Below are positions 1-11,800 of a stretch of 64,000 bases of DNA, in pieces. This DNA comes from Chrysoperla carnea (lineage: Eukaryota > Arthropoda > Insecta > Neuroptera > Chrysopidae). The stretch's first letter is position 1, and each line of letters begins with the position of its first letter. The position numbers and the translations under genes were made by a program. The stretch spans positions 102,418,368 to 102,482,367 of the forward strand of contig NC_058337.1 in assembly GCF_905475395.1 (NCBI RefSeq). The letters are read 5' to 3'. Under the pieces are notes generated by a model, which saw only the letters and a list, made by a program, of their open reading frames with translations, ran no database searches and was not told the origin of the DNA.

Positions 1-87
1 AAAAAATATCCAGGTACGAAGTTTTATAAGAAAAAATTAAACTAAAATAGTAAAAACCTGATAAGAAAATACAACTTTATTATAAAG

Positions 88-954
88 AATTGAGGAGCTT
101 ATCTGCAAACCGGGTTTTGTCCAAAAATTTCCAAAGTGGGGTTTTGATTGATTATTACTCTATAGGCTCGTTTACATCAGAAACAGTATTCCATTTTGTG
201 CAAAAAAATATTTGTCCCATTAAAAACTGATGTTGAAAATGAAGGTTTTGTGCAAAGTGTGTTTTGTCCACCAGAAGAGGTAGGGTTCTAGCAATGCAAA
301 CCGTGTTTTGTCCACTCAGCCAATAGGAACTGTCCTTTTGCTCATGTGACTAACCACCTATTGGTTACTTCAGCTTCAAAATGTACCTGTTGGTCATGTA
401 ATTACGCAAGCGAAGAAGAATGATGTGAACAAACTCCTACAGAAAATGTTTGATGAAAACTGGGCTGACAAGGAACCTTTAGAAGATCTACGGCTTATGT
501 GGTATAAGAACATTATTTTTGAAAATCCAACAGCTATTCAAGAAGCTGAAGAAGAAGAGTGTGACTGTCTGGCAAAGGAAAGGTGCAACCTTCACATATA
601 ATGAACTGTTTATGAACCCCATAACAGAACTGTGTTTACCTTTTTGATGTTGATATCAATAAACACGTTTGCATTCAAAACGAGTTTTGTCCAAGATAAT
701 TTTATTCAAACCGAGTTTTGTCCAAACATTTCCTGCAAAACGGGTTTTGTCCAAACTATAATGTTGATTTTTAACACTTTATTGTTTACTTAAAGGTAAA
801 GTTAGTATTTAAATTGATTTAAGGAGTTAATATAAAAGAGCAGAAAAAAATTCAACAAATAATTATAAAAAGAGATAGTTGTATCAGTTTTTTCTCCCTC
901 CTGAAAAATCCACCGAATGTGACAAAACCCGGTTTGCAGATAAGCTCCTCAATT
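88..954 (+). mobile_element. Unassigned inverted-repeat DNA transposon, non-autonomous
   Basis: The ends (88-121 and 921-954) are a perfect 34-base inverted repeat. If the outermost AATT on each side is a target duplication, the termini proper start GAGGAGCTTATCTGC. Inside, variants of CAAACCGGGTTTTGTCCA recur near 107, 251, 295, 673, 703 and 734 as well as in the right arm, like the repeated sub-terminal binding sites of CACTA, Mutator or P-type elements. An open frame of roughly 80 codons ends at 601. It is acidic, contains an NKLLQKMFDENWADKEPLED stretch and ends in a CDC-bearing tail; it may be the end of a transposase, but I do not recognise the family. At 867 bases it is far too short to be autonomous. 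Confidence 0.7.
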
Positions 955-1425
955 ATCAAAATTCCCCGTTTAAAAATACTTAATTTTCTTATTTTTATGA
1001 TATACCTTTTGTCCCAGCTACACGTAATTCCCCAAGAAATTAAACAGTGGCGTATCAATTGTATTTTAATTAAATATTTATAATTAATTTGTAATTTTAA
1101 ACCTACTATGGTAAGCCCGAGCGCAAATTGAGACGCAAGTTATTGGTGAGGTGAGATGACGCAGATTCTATATAGGGATAGATGATGTAGTTTCTTAAAG
1201 CACGCTTCATTATTACTGTTATTAATAACGGCATCATAATCTTTGGCTGCGAAAAGTAGTAAAGTATGTTCTGAAATCGGGATTTTAATTTTTGATGCAT
1301 CGGGAAATTGCATCCGATTGTATCATTTAGTGAGTCTTCCAATCGTCTCAGGAGAGATAGATGCCCTAAACGTATTTAATTAAAAAAAGTTTTTATATAG
1401 GTAATATGTATATGTATTTTTTATA
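955..1425. other. Gene-free stretch, no recognised feature
   Basis: This stretch between two mobile elements holds a 78-codon open frame on the minus strand (1106-1342). Its product, with DTIGCNFPMHQKLKSRF near the start, matches no family I know. It may be a remnant of another element or chance. Confidence 0.4.
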
Positions 1426-2180
1426 CACTACATCCAAAAAGTATGGGAACAGTCAAGAAAGGCACTTTCTTTTGAGAAATGAAATAAAGCTGTAATCGCA
1501 AAAAAATTTTGTTCGAAATTTTTGAAGTTTTAATTGTAATCCTCCATAAAAGTTTTTCACAACTATGAAGAAAAATAATTTTTCGATTAGAGCGTTAACT
1601 AACCTAAGACTGTTCTATACACATTTTTGATTGCCGAGAAATCATTCTTTGATTGGTGGAAAACAAAATTTATAAAGAAAAGTGGTTTTCCAGACAAGAA
1701 TGGTTAAGTTGTTTATTTTTTTATAAGGAATATTTTTTACATTTAAACTTTTGTTCTATCTCTAACGGTTTACAAGATGGGTCCTTCGGATCCAAGAACC
1801 AATTGACCTATGTTGCTCATTTACGAACTCGATATCTTTATTCGTTTCTGATTTATCGTGTCCATAGACGGACGGACAACCGGAAATGGACTTATTAGGT
1901 GATTTTATGAACACCTATACCAAAATTTTGTTCATGGTATCAATATTTTTAAGCGTTACAAACTTGGGACTAAACTTAGTATACCTTGCATATTACATAT
2001 ATGCATGGTATAAAAATAGGGGTTTACATTTGCTGTAGAAGTCCAGGGAACTAACAGGGGAATTGATTTTCATTTCATTCGATAGATTTAAAAAAATATC
2101 GGACACGTATTTTTCCGTTTATCAAAACAAAGGTCATTTCTCGAGTTCTTAGACTGTTCCCTTATTTTTTGAATTCCCTG
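1426..2180. mobile_element. Tc1/mariner-like miniature element, interrupted
   Basis: The left end (1426 on) and the inverted right end (to 2180) share about 30 diverged bases including GGGAACAGTC, and both are flanked by TA, the target of the Tc1/mariner superfamily. No transposase is present. The middle is occupied by a partial copy of the 580-base repeat (1705-2012), so that repeat landed after this element. The family call rests on TA flanks and terminus style only. Confidence 0.6.
1705..2012 (-). repeat. 580-base repeat, partial copy
   Basis: This matches the copies at 8680, 10772 and 42262. It keeps the segment with CCGTTAGAGATAGAACAAAAG (read on the minus strand), the GTCC-run core and the TATACCATG terminus (at 2012), but lacks the far end and about 45 bases of the middle. 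It lies inside the mariner-like miniature. Confidence 0.8.
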
Positions 2181-2445
2181 TATATAATAACATTTTAGTA
2201 TTTTATTATATCTACGACTTGATTTAAATAATCAATACCTATAATACGTATAAAACAAGTCATTATACCTTTACATGGTATTCTGTAGCAAATATAATAT
2301 GTGTGGGAAGGTTGTTAAGGTCGGTCATTGGACTAACGTACATAATTTTCGATAAAGAAAGAATTTGGGAATTCCAAGCACATTATAGCAAACGCTTAGG
2401 TTAAAGAAGTTTTTGTCTATATTTTGCAAATTGTATAAATAGAAA
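2013..2445. other. Gene-free AT-rich DNA
   Basis: Apart from the right arm of the mariner-like miniature, up to 2180, I see no gene, RNA or clear repeat here. Confidence 0.4.
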
Positions 2446-2620
2446 ATAAAATAATAATAATAATAATAATAATAATGGGGTTTAACCTCCGTTTTTTCAA
2501 GACATTATCTATAACAGAGGCCACTCACATCATTATTTTTTTATCTTTATTTATTTTATTTTAAACTACATTCAATATATAATTAAATTTTTATGATGTG
2601 AGTGGAGTCGATTACTTCGA
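2446..2620 (-). repeat. tRNA-headed SINE, 3' half (split copy)
   Basis: Read on the minus strand, this continues the SINE whose 5' half is at 7455-7605. It contains CGACTCCACTCACATCA, a hairpin (its other arm is near 2521), AAAACGGAGG and AAACCCC, and it ends in an (ATT)n tail at 2446-2476. The intact second copy at 44965-45196 has the same order: CGACTCCACCCACATTA, ACGGAGG, AACCCC, T-run. The two halves are separated by the LTR element, with TCGA repeated at both junctions. Confidence 0.8.
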
Positions 2621-4298
2621 TTTGGCATTTATAAGAGGACTTTATATTAAAATCTTCTATTAAATTACCAACTGTGGCACAGTTGACAAAGTGGAAGCGT
2701 TTTTTATCCGCGATCTTAGTAAGTGTGATCGAATCTGAAAAAAAAATATTAAAGTGGACAAAGGAACGGTCTAGGATGGAGTAGTAGTCTGTGAAGTGAC
2801 CACAACTCCATGGACCATCAATCAAATGTCAAAATATTTGACGACAACAAAACACATGTGAGTTTTTATTTCAACACTTAAGTAATTTATTTAAATTGAA
2901 ATATAAATATTCTTTCTTTTTGTTTTTAGCGTTTACAAATATGTCAGTACTAAAGTTAAAATCATTAAATGAATTTAAAAAAAAATAAGAAACTAAAAAA
3001 AAACGATCACAACTTCACAAAATCACAAGGCGACATAACCTTATTAAAGTAAGTTGGTTTTTCTTTTTTTTTTTATTATTTTTTTGTTTTATTAAAATGT
3101 GTGATCCTAGTTGGAACCGAAGATTTCCGATTTTGGCGTAAAATTCGTCTTGTGCAGTGAACCAATTCACTATCCTCGGTATCTGACCCGTGACTCGATT
3201 TAGTCAAGCATTACACGGGGCAGAATACAGCGAAGATTAAAGACCGCGAAGTCCAGCTCCGAGCGAGTTTTCGAGACACCCGTAAATAGGGCTGTCTAAA
3301 CTCGTGGTCAGCTACCTTCTAAGCGCGGTATTGGTCCACATACACAACAAAATTTATATATTTTATGAAATCGAATTGGAAATGTTCAATCGCTCATTTT
3401 AAAACTACGTATATTAAACGTTTTTGAATTTTTTTGTAGGTAAATCTCCAATTACTATTAGATACGGATTAAAACAGAAGAAAAAAAAATAACAACCGTA
3501 CCTTAAAATCTAGGAAAAACCACCATAGGAAACCGAGCGGTACACAGCCAAACAAACAACACCAGCCGTTGATGAAATGTCCAGGTATAATTAATTTGAT
3601 CGTTATGTAAGTCCACTTCTTTGAAGTTAAAACCAATTATCTTTATTTCCAGATTAAATTGCCCAATCAATCCATCAATTGTACGATGTAATATTAAAAC
3701 GTGCTCGCGTTGCGGGCACGAACGTGTATTTTATTGATTGTAATAAATTTTTATCCTTGATGTGTACCATTCAACGGTGATTTTTTCAAGAGTAATTCCG
3801 TCGTTGATTATCCCAATCCATGAATTGTCGATGTAATATTAAAAACGTGCTCGCGTTGCGGGCACAAACGTGTAAAATTATTAATTTTAATAAAATGTTT
3901 ATTCGAAGTGTATCCTTCAATGGTGATTTTTCAAGAGGACCTAATTTTTAAATTGTCTCATCTTATCAGCTCGGTTCTGTATTCATACGCCGCTACGTTG
4001 TTATTGTTTGTTAAATTTTAATAATTGTTGCGCGTGGTGGCTATTCACACGTTAGCGTGTACTGACGTCCGTTCACACGCTAGCGTGATTTTAATTCAAT
4101 TTTTTTTTTTTTTTATTATTTTATTTTTCACTTTTGTACATATTTCTTTTCGTGTTCGTGTGTTTTAATGATTGTTACCCCTTCTGTCCCAATCCGTATA
4201 ATGTTTTTGATCGTGCTTATTACTCTAATTTAAAAGATTTTTAATTACTGTCAACCTAACCTACAATCAAAATACTTTGAACCTTATTGAACGGTTCA
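2621..4298 (-). repeat. Long terminal repeat, downstream copy
   Basis: This is about 1678 bases and differs from the other LTR by one T in a homopolymer, as far as I could compare by eye. It contains an internal direct duplication of roughly 150 bases. Each unit carries a GC-rich hairpin (GTGCTCGCGTTGCGGGCAC) near 3700 and 3848. Near 4046-4085 there are two palindromic motifs of the type CACGCTAGCGTG. These may be regulatory sites, which is inference. Confidence 0.85.
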
Positions 4299-5692
4299 GT
4301 CTCCCCCACTTTAGAGAGAAATACTATTGTATTTCGGAATTTATTATATTACACCGCTGACATTCCGGACAGGACCTAACATAACCGCGGACCTCCTCAA
4401 ACAGCCGTGGCCACCAGAAGCGACGGGCAATGTCCCTATAACTTTTTGTAATGCCGGGGTGGTTTGAAGCTCTTCCATCGTGGTGATAGTAGAGAAGCAT
4501 TTGTCTCATAGTTTTAGGTACCGGGATACGTCGCAACCTATTCCTCCCTACAATTTTTAGAAGAAGGGAGTCCCGTAACTCATAGCCTATTACATCATCC
4601 CCGGCCCGTAGGCGCACGATGATGAGCCGTAGCTCAGGATCTTCCTCTTGCTGTCGTTGCAGAGAGGTAAAGGTTTGTAGTACCTCGTCTAAAACTGAAA
4701 TTTTTCGTGTATGTCCGTCTGTCAAATTTTTATGGAAGTTGTCTGTGGGACTTTCCTCGTCGTTTGATATTATGTTTGGTTTGCTGGATCCGTCACACCG
4801 AGGGACGTCTTTGAAGTAAGTATCTATGTTTACTTGATCCTTGATTTTGTACATATTATCTCCTAAATTACTATGCGATAAATTTATTAAAGACCTATTC
4901 GCACTTTGATTGCAGGATTGGCTACATGATATCTTACTTATCGATTCACATAAATATTTTAATTGGAGATTTACCTCATGAATATCATGCTCGTGTGATG
5001 CGTTGAGTCGTGTTTGGGAACGCATAAACTGTATGACTCTTGATGGTGTGGCGTCCTCCTCTCCTACTGTTGTTGTTGGCGCAGGTTGACCAGTCGGACC
5101 TGCATGTGCTGGTGGCGCAAGAACAGGATGATGTGATGGAGTTGTATTCTTTTGCGTAGTTGGCGCAAGATTCACATGATTTGGATACGTTGGAAGAGTT
5201 TGTCCATACTGTGGAACACTCCCCAACCCATAACCAAGATACTGATGCGGTTGTGCAGACGACGCAGGTGGAACCATACCAGGCGCCGGATTCAATATCG
5301 GTACGTTTCCAGGACTCGTACCAATAGTTGATTGTGGTACATTTCCAGCCAAAACTGTCGTGGGTAGGGTGGAATTGGCTTTCGACACTGATGGTGCTAT
5401 TGTCGTAATACCATGAGCACCTGGAATATCTGGCGGAGTAGCGTAACTTGGTGAAGTTGCGTCAACAATGGTACCCAATCCAGCAGTGTTACTTGTTGTC
5501 GTTGTTGTGTTGACGGCGATTGTTGTAACCACCATTGGAGCATCTGCTGATGATGTCGTGTGCTTGTTGGACCGTGTAGTCGGCATCCTCTGGCAGTTCA
5601 CCTAGACGTTGCGCTCGTACGAACAATGGAAAAAAAAATTAGTAGTATGTATTTTTTTTTTTGCAAAATTTATTTTAACTTATGAGCCAATA

Positions 5693-5729
<37 letters not shown>

Positions 5730-5775
5730 CTCTAATCCAGACTCGATCAACTACCCTACGCTATATGCTACCAAC

Positions 5776-7454
5776 TTTGGCATTTATAAGAGGACTTTAT
5801 ATTAAAATCTTCTATTAAATTACCAACTGTGGCACAGTTGACAAAGTGGAAGCGTTTTTTATCCGCGATCTTAGTAAGTGTGATCGAATCTGAAAAAAAA
5901 ATATTAAAGTGGACAAAGGAACGGTCTAGGATGGAGTAGTAGTCTGTGAAGTGACCACAACTCCATGGACCATCAATCAAATGTCAAAATATTTGACGAC
6001 AACAAAACACATGTGAGTTTTTATTTCAACACTTAAGTAATTTATTTAAATTGAAATATAAATATTCTTTCTTTTTGTTTTTAGCGTTTACAAATATGTC
6101 AGTACTAAAGTTAAAATCATTAAATGAATTTAAAAAAAAATAAGAAACTAAAAAAAAACGATCACAACTTCACAAAATCACAAGGCGACATAACCTTATT
6201 AAAGTAAGTTGGTTTTTCTTTTTTTTTTTTATTATTTTTTTGTTTTATTAAAATGTGTGATCCTAGTTGGAACCGAAGATTTCCGATTTTGGCGTAAAAT
6301 TCGTCTTGTGCAGTGAACCAATTCACTATCCTCGGTATCTGACCCGTGACTCGATTTAGTCAAGCATTACACGGGGCAGAATACAGCGAAGATTAAAGAC
6401 CGCGAAGTCCAGCTCCGAGCGAGTTTTCGAGACACCCGTAAATAGGGCTGTCTAAACTCGTGGTCAGCTACCTTCTAAGCGCGGTATTGGTCCACATACA
6501 CAACAAAATTTATATATTTTATGAAATCGAATTGGAAATGTTCAATCGCTCATTTTAAAACTACGTATATTAAACGTTTTTGAATTTTTTTGTAGGTAAA
6601 TCTCCAATTACTATTAGATACGGATTAAAACAGAAGAAAAAAAAATAACAACCGTACCTTAAAATCTAGGAAAAACCACCATAGGAAACCGAGCGGTACA
6701 CAGCCAAACAAACAACACCAGCCGTTGATGAAATGTCCAGGTATAATTAATTTGATCGTTATGTAAGTCCACTTCTTTGAAGTTAAAACCAATTATCTTT
6801 ATTTCCAGATTAAATTGCCCAATCAATCCATCAATTGTACGATGTAATATTAAAACGTGCTCGCGTTGCGGGCACGAACGTGTATTTTATTGATTGTAAT
6901 AAATTTTTATCCTTGATGTGTACCATTCAACGGTGATTTTTTCAAGAGTAATTCCGTCGTTGATTATCCCAATCCATGAATTGTCGATGTAATATTAAAA
7001 ACGTGCTCGCGTTGCGGGCACAAACGTGTAAAATTATTAATTTTAATAAAATGTTTATTCGAAGTGTATCCTTCAATGGTGATTTTTCAAGAGGACCTAA
7101 TTTTTAAATTGTCTCATCTTATCAGCTCGGTTCTGTATTCATACGCCGCTACGTTGTTATTGTTTGTTAAATTTTAATAATTGTTGCGCGTGGTGGCTAT
7201 TCACACGTTAGCGTGTACTGACGTCCGTTCACACGCTAGCGTGATTTTAATTCAATTTTTTTTTTTTTTTATTATTTTATTTTTCACTTTTGTACATATT
7301 TCTTTTCGTGTTCGTGTGTTTTAATGATTGTTACCCCTTCTGTCCCAATCCGTATAATGTTTTTGATCGTGCTTATTACTCTAATTTAAAAGATTTTTAA
7401 TTACTGTCAACCTAACCTACAATCAAAATACTTTGAACCTTATTGAACGGTTCA
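5776..7454 (-). repeat. Long terminal repeat, upstream copy
   Basis: This is the partner of 2621-4298, at about 1679 bases. Immediately inside it on the minus strand lies TTGGTAGCATATAGCG, in the position expected of a tRNA primer-binding site. I could not assign the tRNA. Confidence 0.85.
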
Positions 7455-7605
7455 TCGAGCTTATACAAACGTCGACAGTGTGATCAATTTTATCGCCCCA
7501 TTAATTATAATTATTCACACTGCCGCTTCCTGGATTCGAACCAGCAACTTTTCTTTCTAGGTGTACACTTATCTACCCTTTAGGTTGGTTGGCCTTTTTC
7601 TGAAA
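7455..7605 (-). repeat. tRNA-headed SINE, 5' half (split copy)
   Basis: On the minus strand the B-box-like GGTTCGAATCC is followed by AGGAAGCGGCAGTGTGAA, TAATTATAATTAATGGG and AATTGATCACACTGTCG. The copy at 44965 shows the same blocks in the same order. The tRNA-like head is more diverged here. The sequence stops at the TCGA target duplication and resumes at 2620. Confidence 0.75.
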
Positions 7606-8679
7606 ATCTACAAAATACACACCTTTGTATCTCCGTGTATAATGTTCTTCGTGATCATCCGTAGTTTCTTCGAAAGTTTGTACTTTCTAGTTTTTCATTT
7701 ACAAGAGGAATTGATTGTGCATGAAATCCAATATATGGATCGAAAGTTAGGGGTCCATTCATTTATTACGTAAGAATGATTTTGGAGATTTTTTATTCGA
7801 GTTTCTTTTTATTTATTTTGAAGTAAAAAAAATGCATTCTTATATAAGATAACTTTTTTCATCTTTCCCACCCCCGACCAAAAGGAGGAATGGAGTGATA
7901 AAATTAAGCTTCATATTAAAAAACTTGTACAAACTTTCGAATGAGCTTTGGATGATCTCGATTAGACCATTGTACATACGTGAAGATGCAACTTTTCGAA
8001 TTTTCGCTAAAATTTGAGGTTTTTATGGCTCGTGTGCTGAAATGATTCGGAAAAAGAACTAAAGAATTAAATTTTCATTTTGTTAAGTTTTATTATTCAG
8101 AAAAACAATCCGATGATGATTCCTTGCTTCTGTTTTGCTTAGGTATATACAAGAAATTTAAAAAAGTTTTCCCTAAATTTTTATACAATGGTTTACAAAA
8201 CACTGCTTTTCAAAGTTGTTCAAGGCTTTCAAAATTGTTTATAGCGAGAAAACTGTTTATTACCTTTGGAAAAACACAAAGGCAATCGAAAATTTAAAAT
8301 CATGAGTAGACCTACGTAGACAGAGAGACGACCTACACAACTCTCCCCTCTAGTATTTGATTTTAGTACGGTATGAGTATTACTACTAGTATTTTTAAAC
8401 CAATGGAGTTGGTTTCCACTGCTACAAAATAAAATACAAGGTCATTGATCAGACGTTCAATATGTGAACGTGACGTCATGCGTCATACTCATACGCTAAA
8501 ATATAGGTATTATATATAAAATCGTCAATATTGCACATATACATTTTATCTAAAATGATTGTAAGAAGCTGTTTGCATAAAATCAAACGTCATTGTCGCA
8601 AGGCTGCGGCGAATGGTCTGAACATCTCTTTAAATTAACCAAAAATATAGGGTCATCAACCTGAAAAGTTTTAGCTTTT
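7606..8679. other. Gene-free stretch with a possible miniature-element fragment
   Basis: Around 7749-7775 the words GGGGTCCATTCATTTATTACGTAAG resemble, in two halves, the terminus of the miniature element at 52091 (GGCGTCCATGAATTACGTGAG). A run CCCCCGACC near 7870 could be part of the same remnant. I see nothing else, and the open frames are short and unrecognised. Confidence 0.35.
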
Positions 8680-9253
8680 TATACCATGTATATGAAATAT
8701 ACATAGTATATAAAGTTTAGTCCCAAGTTTGTAACGCTTAGAAATATTGATGCTACGAGAAAAATTTTGGTATAGGTGTTCATAAAATCACCTAATTAGT
8801 CCAATTCCGGTTGTCTGTCTGTCTGTCGTCTGTCCGTCTGTCATCACGATTACTCAAAAACGAAAAGAGATATCAAGATGAAATTTTTATAGTGTGCTTA
8901 AGACGTAAAAAGTGAGGTCGAGTTCCTAAATGAGCAACATAGGTCAATTGGGTCTTGGGACCGTAGGGCCCATCTTGTAAACCGTTAGAGATAGAACAAA
9001 TTTTTAAATGTAAAAAATGTTCTTTATAAATATAATAAACAACTTTTGTTTGAAACATTTTCTTGTAAACATCACTGTTTACCCACGAGGACGCTAATTA
9101 GGTGAAAATTTTGTAATATGTATTAATATGGGAATATCAGAGTAGAAATCTTTCTTTATTTACGTGAAGTAAAAAAACAAACGATTGCGTCATCAAAACT
9201 GTCTATACATGGTATTTCAACAATTAAATCAGTCAATTGTTTGTTTTCACTTG
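8680..9253 (+). repeat. 580-base repeat, near-complete copy A
   Basis: It begins TATACCATG, whose first ~33 bases fold back on themselves, and ends TTTTCACTTG. In between come a GTCTGTC-run core, AAAACGAAAAGAGATATC, CCGTTAGAGATAGAACAAA and GTTTACCCACGAGG. The same order and both ends are found at 10772-11354 and 42262-42846. There are no terminal inverted repeats between its ends, no poly-A tail and no clear target duplication, so the class is unknown. Confidence 0.8.
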
Positions 9254-10771
9254 CTAAAAAAATAAATAGGGTAGGTATTAATTTTGTGTCTTATGTATAT
9301 CACCGACGGACAATATTGTCATTTAGCATTATTGCCTGGAACCCGAAACTAAATTCGAATTGTCGGCATTCTCGTAAACTATCCGTAAAAAAATTAAGCT
9401 CAATTATTAAAAATTATGCTTAAAATCTAACTCTGTCATAGATAATCTATGACATCATTTAGCTTGTCATATTCGCAAATGAGAAAAAATTATTCCCGCA
9501 CTCATCGCAATAAGATAGGTCGTAACCTATTGCATACATTTTTCATCGAATATTCGATGTCTGAAAATTTGACGCGTGGCTGAATATTTGGTATTGAGCC
9601 AAATTACTATTCATGGCATCTCCAATCAAAATAGCAAACAAATACAATTAAAAAATTTTAATATAATATTAATAAATTAATTAAAGTATCTTATTAATTC
9701 TCTAGCTTGTTTTTCTGTGGGTCTGCAAGAGTTTAAATCTACTATGGAAAGTTTTATTAATGACGAAAAATAGAACTACGATCTAAAAATATATGGCACC
9801 GATTTGATTCTTAAGATATAATTTTGTTCAGTATGTAAATTATATGTTACGCACTGCGAAATTCTTCACGGGTCGACTAGTTTTATTATAAATAAAATAG
9901 GCATAACATTGTTTCTTTATACTTTACCCACGGGATTACCACAATAGCCTTAAAATGGCCTTTAAAAATGATCTAATAATAAATATAAGGCAGATAAAAT
10001 ATAATTTTTTCCCAAAATGAATAGAATATACAATCTACAAAGTAAAAGTTACATTATTAAAATCGCAAAGACTTATTTTTTTTTATTATTTAATAAATTT
10101 ATTCATAAAACTTTCTATGTCAAATTGAAAGTATAAAAAATATATGTATTTAAAATTAATGCTTGTTATATCTTCACCATCAGGTAGAAAGGAATTAAGA
10201 CAAAAATGTTAGTTTCGAGATAATATGAGTTAAATAATAATTGAAAGGACATGTGTACGTGGCAGGTGGGGGAAACATATATTTTCAAGTAATATCGCTG
10301 GCAGAGGCGAAATTAATTTCCAAGCATAAAAGTCGGAAGTTTTATTTGTAATCAGCAGATTAGTATTTTAATTGCGAATGGTATAAGCACGGGAATATAA
10401 CCAGGGAAAGTGGAAAAAAGGATAATTTTAGAGGTCACCAATCATGATTTTAATGTGGAAGTCGCAAATAACGAAAAGAACAAATGAAAATATACTAAAT
10501 TCTTCGCAAGGGAGTTGATAATCATGTTGCGACTTCTTTGGATCAAATAAAATAACTTCGGACGCAGTGATCATACACTTATCTCGTTTGAACTAAATTG
10601 TAAAGCTTTTTTTAACTACCTACATAATTATCTCAAAATCATCATTTTTGTGACTTAAACTCTTTCTACCTACCGTCAAAAATACATTAAATTCATAAAG
10701 TAAGTACAACTTATTGATAAAATTGCATTAGCAAATTGTTTTTGGAGGAATGAACGAGTCCTATTCCTTGT
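9254..10771. other. Gene-free AT-rich DNA
   Basis: I found no gene or named repeat. A short perfect hairpin (TGTCATAGA/TCTATGACA) lies near 9435-9456. Confidence 0.4.
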
Positions 10772-11354
10772 TATACCATGTATATGAAATATACATAGTA
10801 TATTAAGTTTCGTCCCAAGTTTGTAACGCTTAAAAATATTGATACTACGAAAAAAATTTTGGTATAAGTGTTCATAGAATCACCTAATTAATCCATTTCC
10901 GGTTGTCCGTCCGTCCGTCTGTGGACACGATAACTCAAAAACGAAAAAATATATCGAGCTGAAATTTTTACAGCGTACTCAGGACGTAAAAAGTGAGGTC
11001 AATTTCGTAAATGAGCATCATAGGTCAATTGGGCCTTGGGTCCGTAGGACCCATCTTGTAAACCGTTAGAGATAGAAAAAAAGTTTAAATGTAAAAAATG
11101 TTCCTTATAAAAAAATAAAAAACTTTTGTTTGAAACATTTTTTTGTAAACATCACTGTTTACCCACGAGGGCGTTAATTAGGTGCAAATTTTATAGTATG
11201 TATTAATATAGGAATATCAGTTGTGTGTGTGTGTCTATTTAAAAATGAATATCTTTTGTTATTTACGTGACGTCAAAAAAACAAACGACTGCGCATCAAC
11301 ACTGTCTATACATGGTCTCAACAATTAACTCAATCAATTGTTTGTTTTCACTTG
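10772..11354 (+). repeat. 580-base repeat, near-complete copy B
   Basis: This is the same element as 8680-9253 in the same orientation, from TATACCATG to TTTTCACTTG. It contains a small (TG)n run near 11221, which copy C shares and copy A lacks. Confidence 0.8.
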
Positions 11355-11369
11355 TTGTGTATTTAATTT

Positions 11370-11800
11370 ACAAACCTATAAAATTGTCATTTAAGGCTGT
11401 TCTATACACACGTAGTGCTCGATTCAGTCGAGCGGCAAAAATTTGGGGCTATAAATTGGGATTTTTTTTGAAACCCACTAATTTTGGGTCATTCTTTTCA
11501 GCTGTGGTGTCAATTTTTCACTAGCTATCACTTATGTGCTTAATTCTGGGACCAGGACTCCACATTCTTGAAACTTATTATAGAGCTAGGTTAATTTTGA
11601 TCACAAATTTGAAAAGAATGATCCAAATTTAGTAGGATTGCATACTTGGTTTATCAAAATTGGATAAAATTTGGATGTGATAGAGCAAAATTAAATATTT
11701 TTTTGTGCCAGTCGAAAAAACAGTAAGGCAGACAGACACAATAATGATTCTATAATGATTTTTCATCTATGATAGCGGAACCCTAAAAATTGAACTAAAT
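11370..11800. repeat. Degenerate dispersed repeat with GACAGACA core
   Basis: The right part has GGCAGACAGACACAATAATG followed by GCGGAACCCTAAAAA, a word pair I associate with widespread insect repeats. The left boundary is unclear and I cannot name the family. Confidence 0.35.

Larger units (their letters stand above)
2621..7454 (-). mobile_element. Gypsy-like LTR element with very long LTRs, broken
   Basis: Two direct repeats of about 1678 bases flank an interior of about 1.48 kb. The flanks carry the 4-base target duplication TCGA (2617-2620 and 7455-7458), and the insertion splits a SINE. On the minus strand a purine-rich tract lies just before the downstream LTR, as expected for a polypurine tract. 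The interior keeps a Thr/Pro-rich gag-like stretch and an integrase zinc-binding (H2C2) stretch of Ty3/gypsy type in one frame (4324-5601). The interior is far shorter than a whole gypsy interior, so the element is broken, with at least one gross loss. The LTRs look almost identical, so the insertion is recent. Confidence 0.85.

Noticed and set aside
852-1058. Open frame on the minus strand covering the right terminal repeat of the 88-954 element
   Set aside because: It reads through a transposon terminus and AT-rich flank with no protein-like composition.
2446-2476. (TAA)n microsatellite as an independent feature
   Set aside because: It is the 3' tail of the split SINE.
2583-2825. Minus-strand open frame repeated at 5768-5980
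   Set aside because: It lies in the LTR, and both copies are just the two LTRs. Identity reflects recent duplication, not coding selection.
8873-9058. Open frame in the 580-base repeat, with similar peptides at 1653-1898
   Set aside because: The frame is not kept open across copies A, B and C in a consistent way. DNA conservation explains the likeness.
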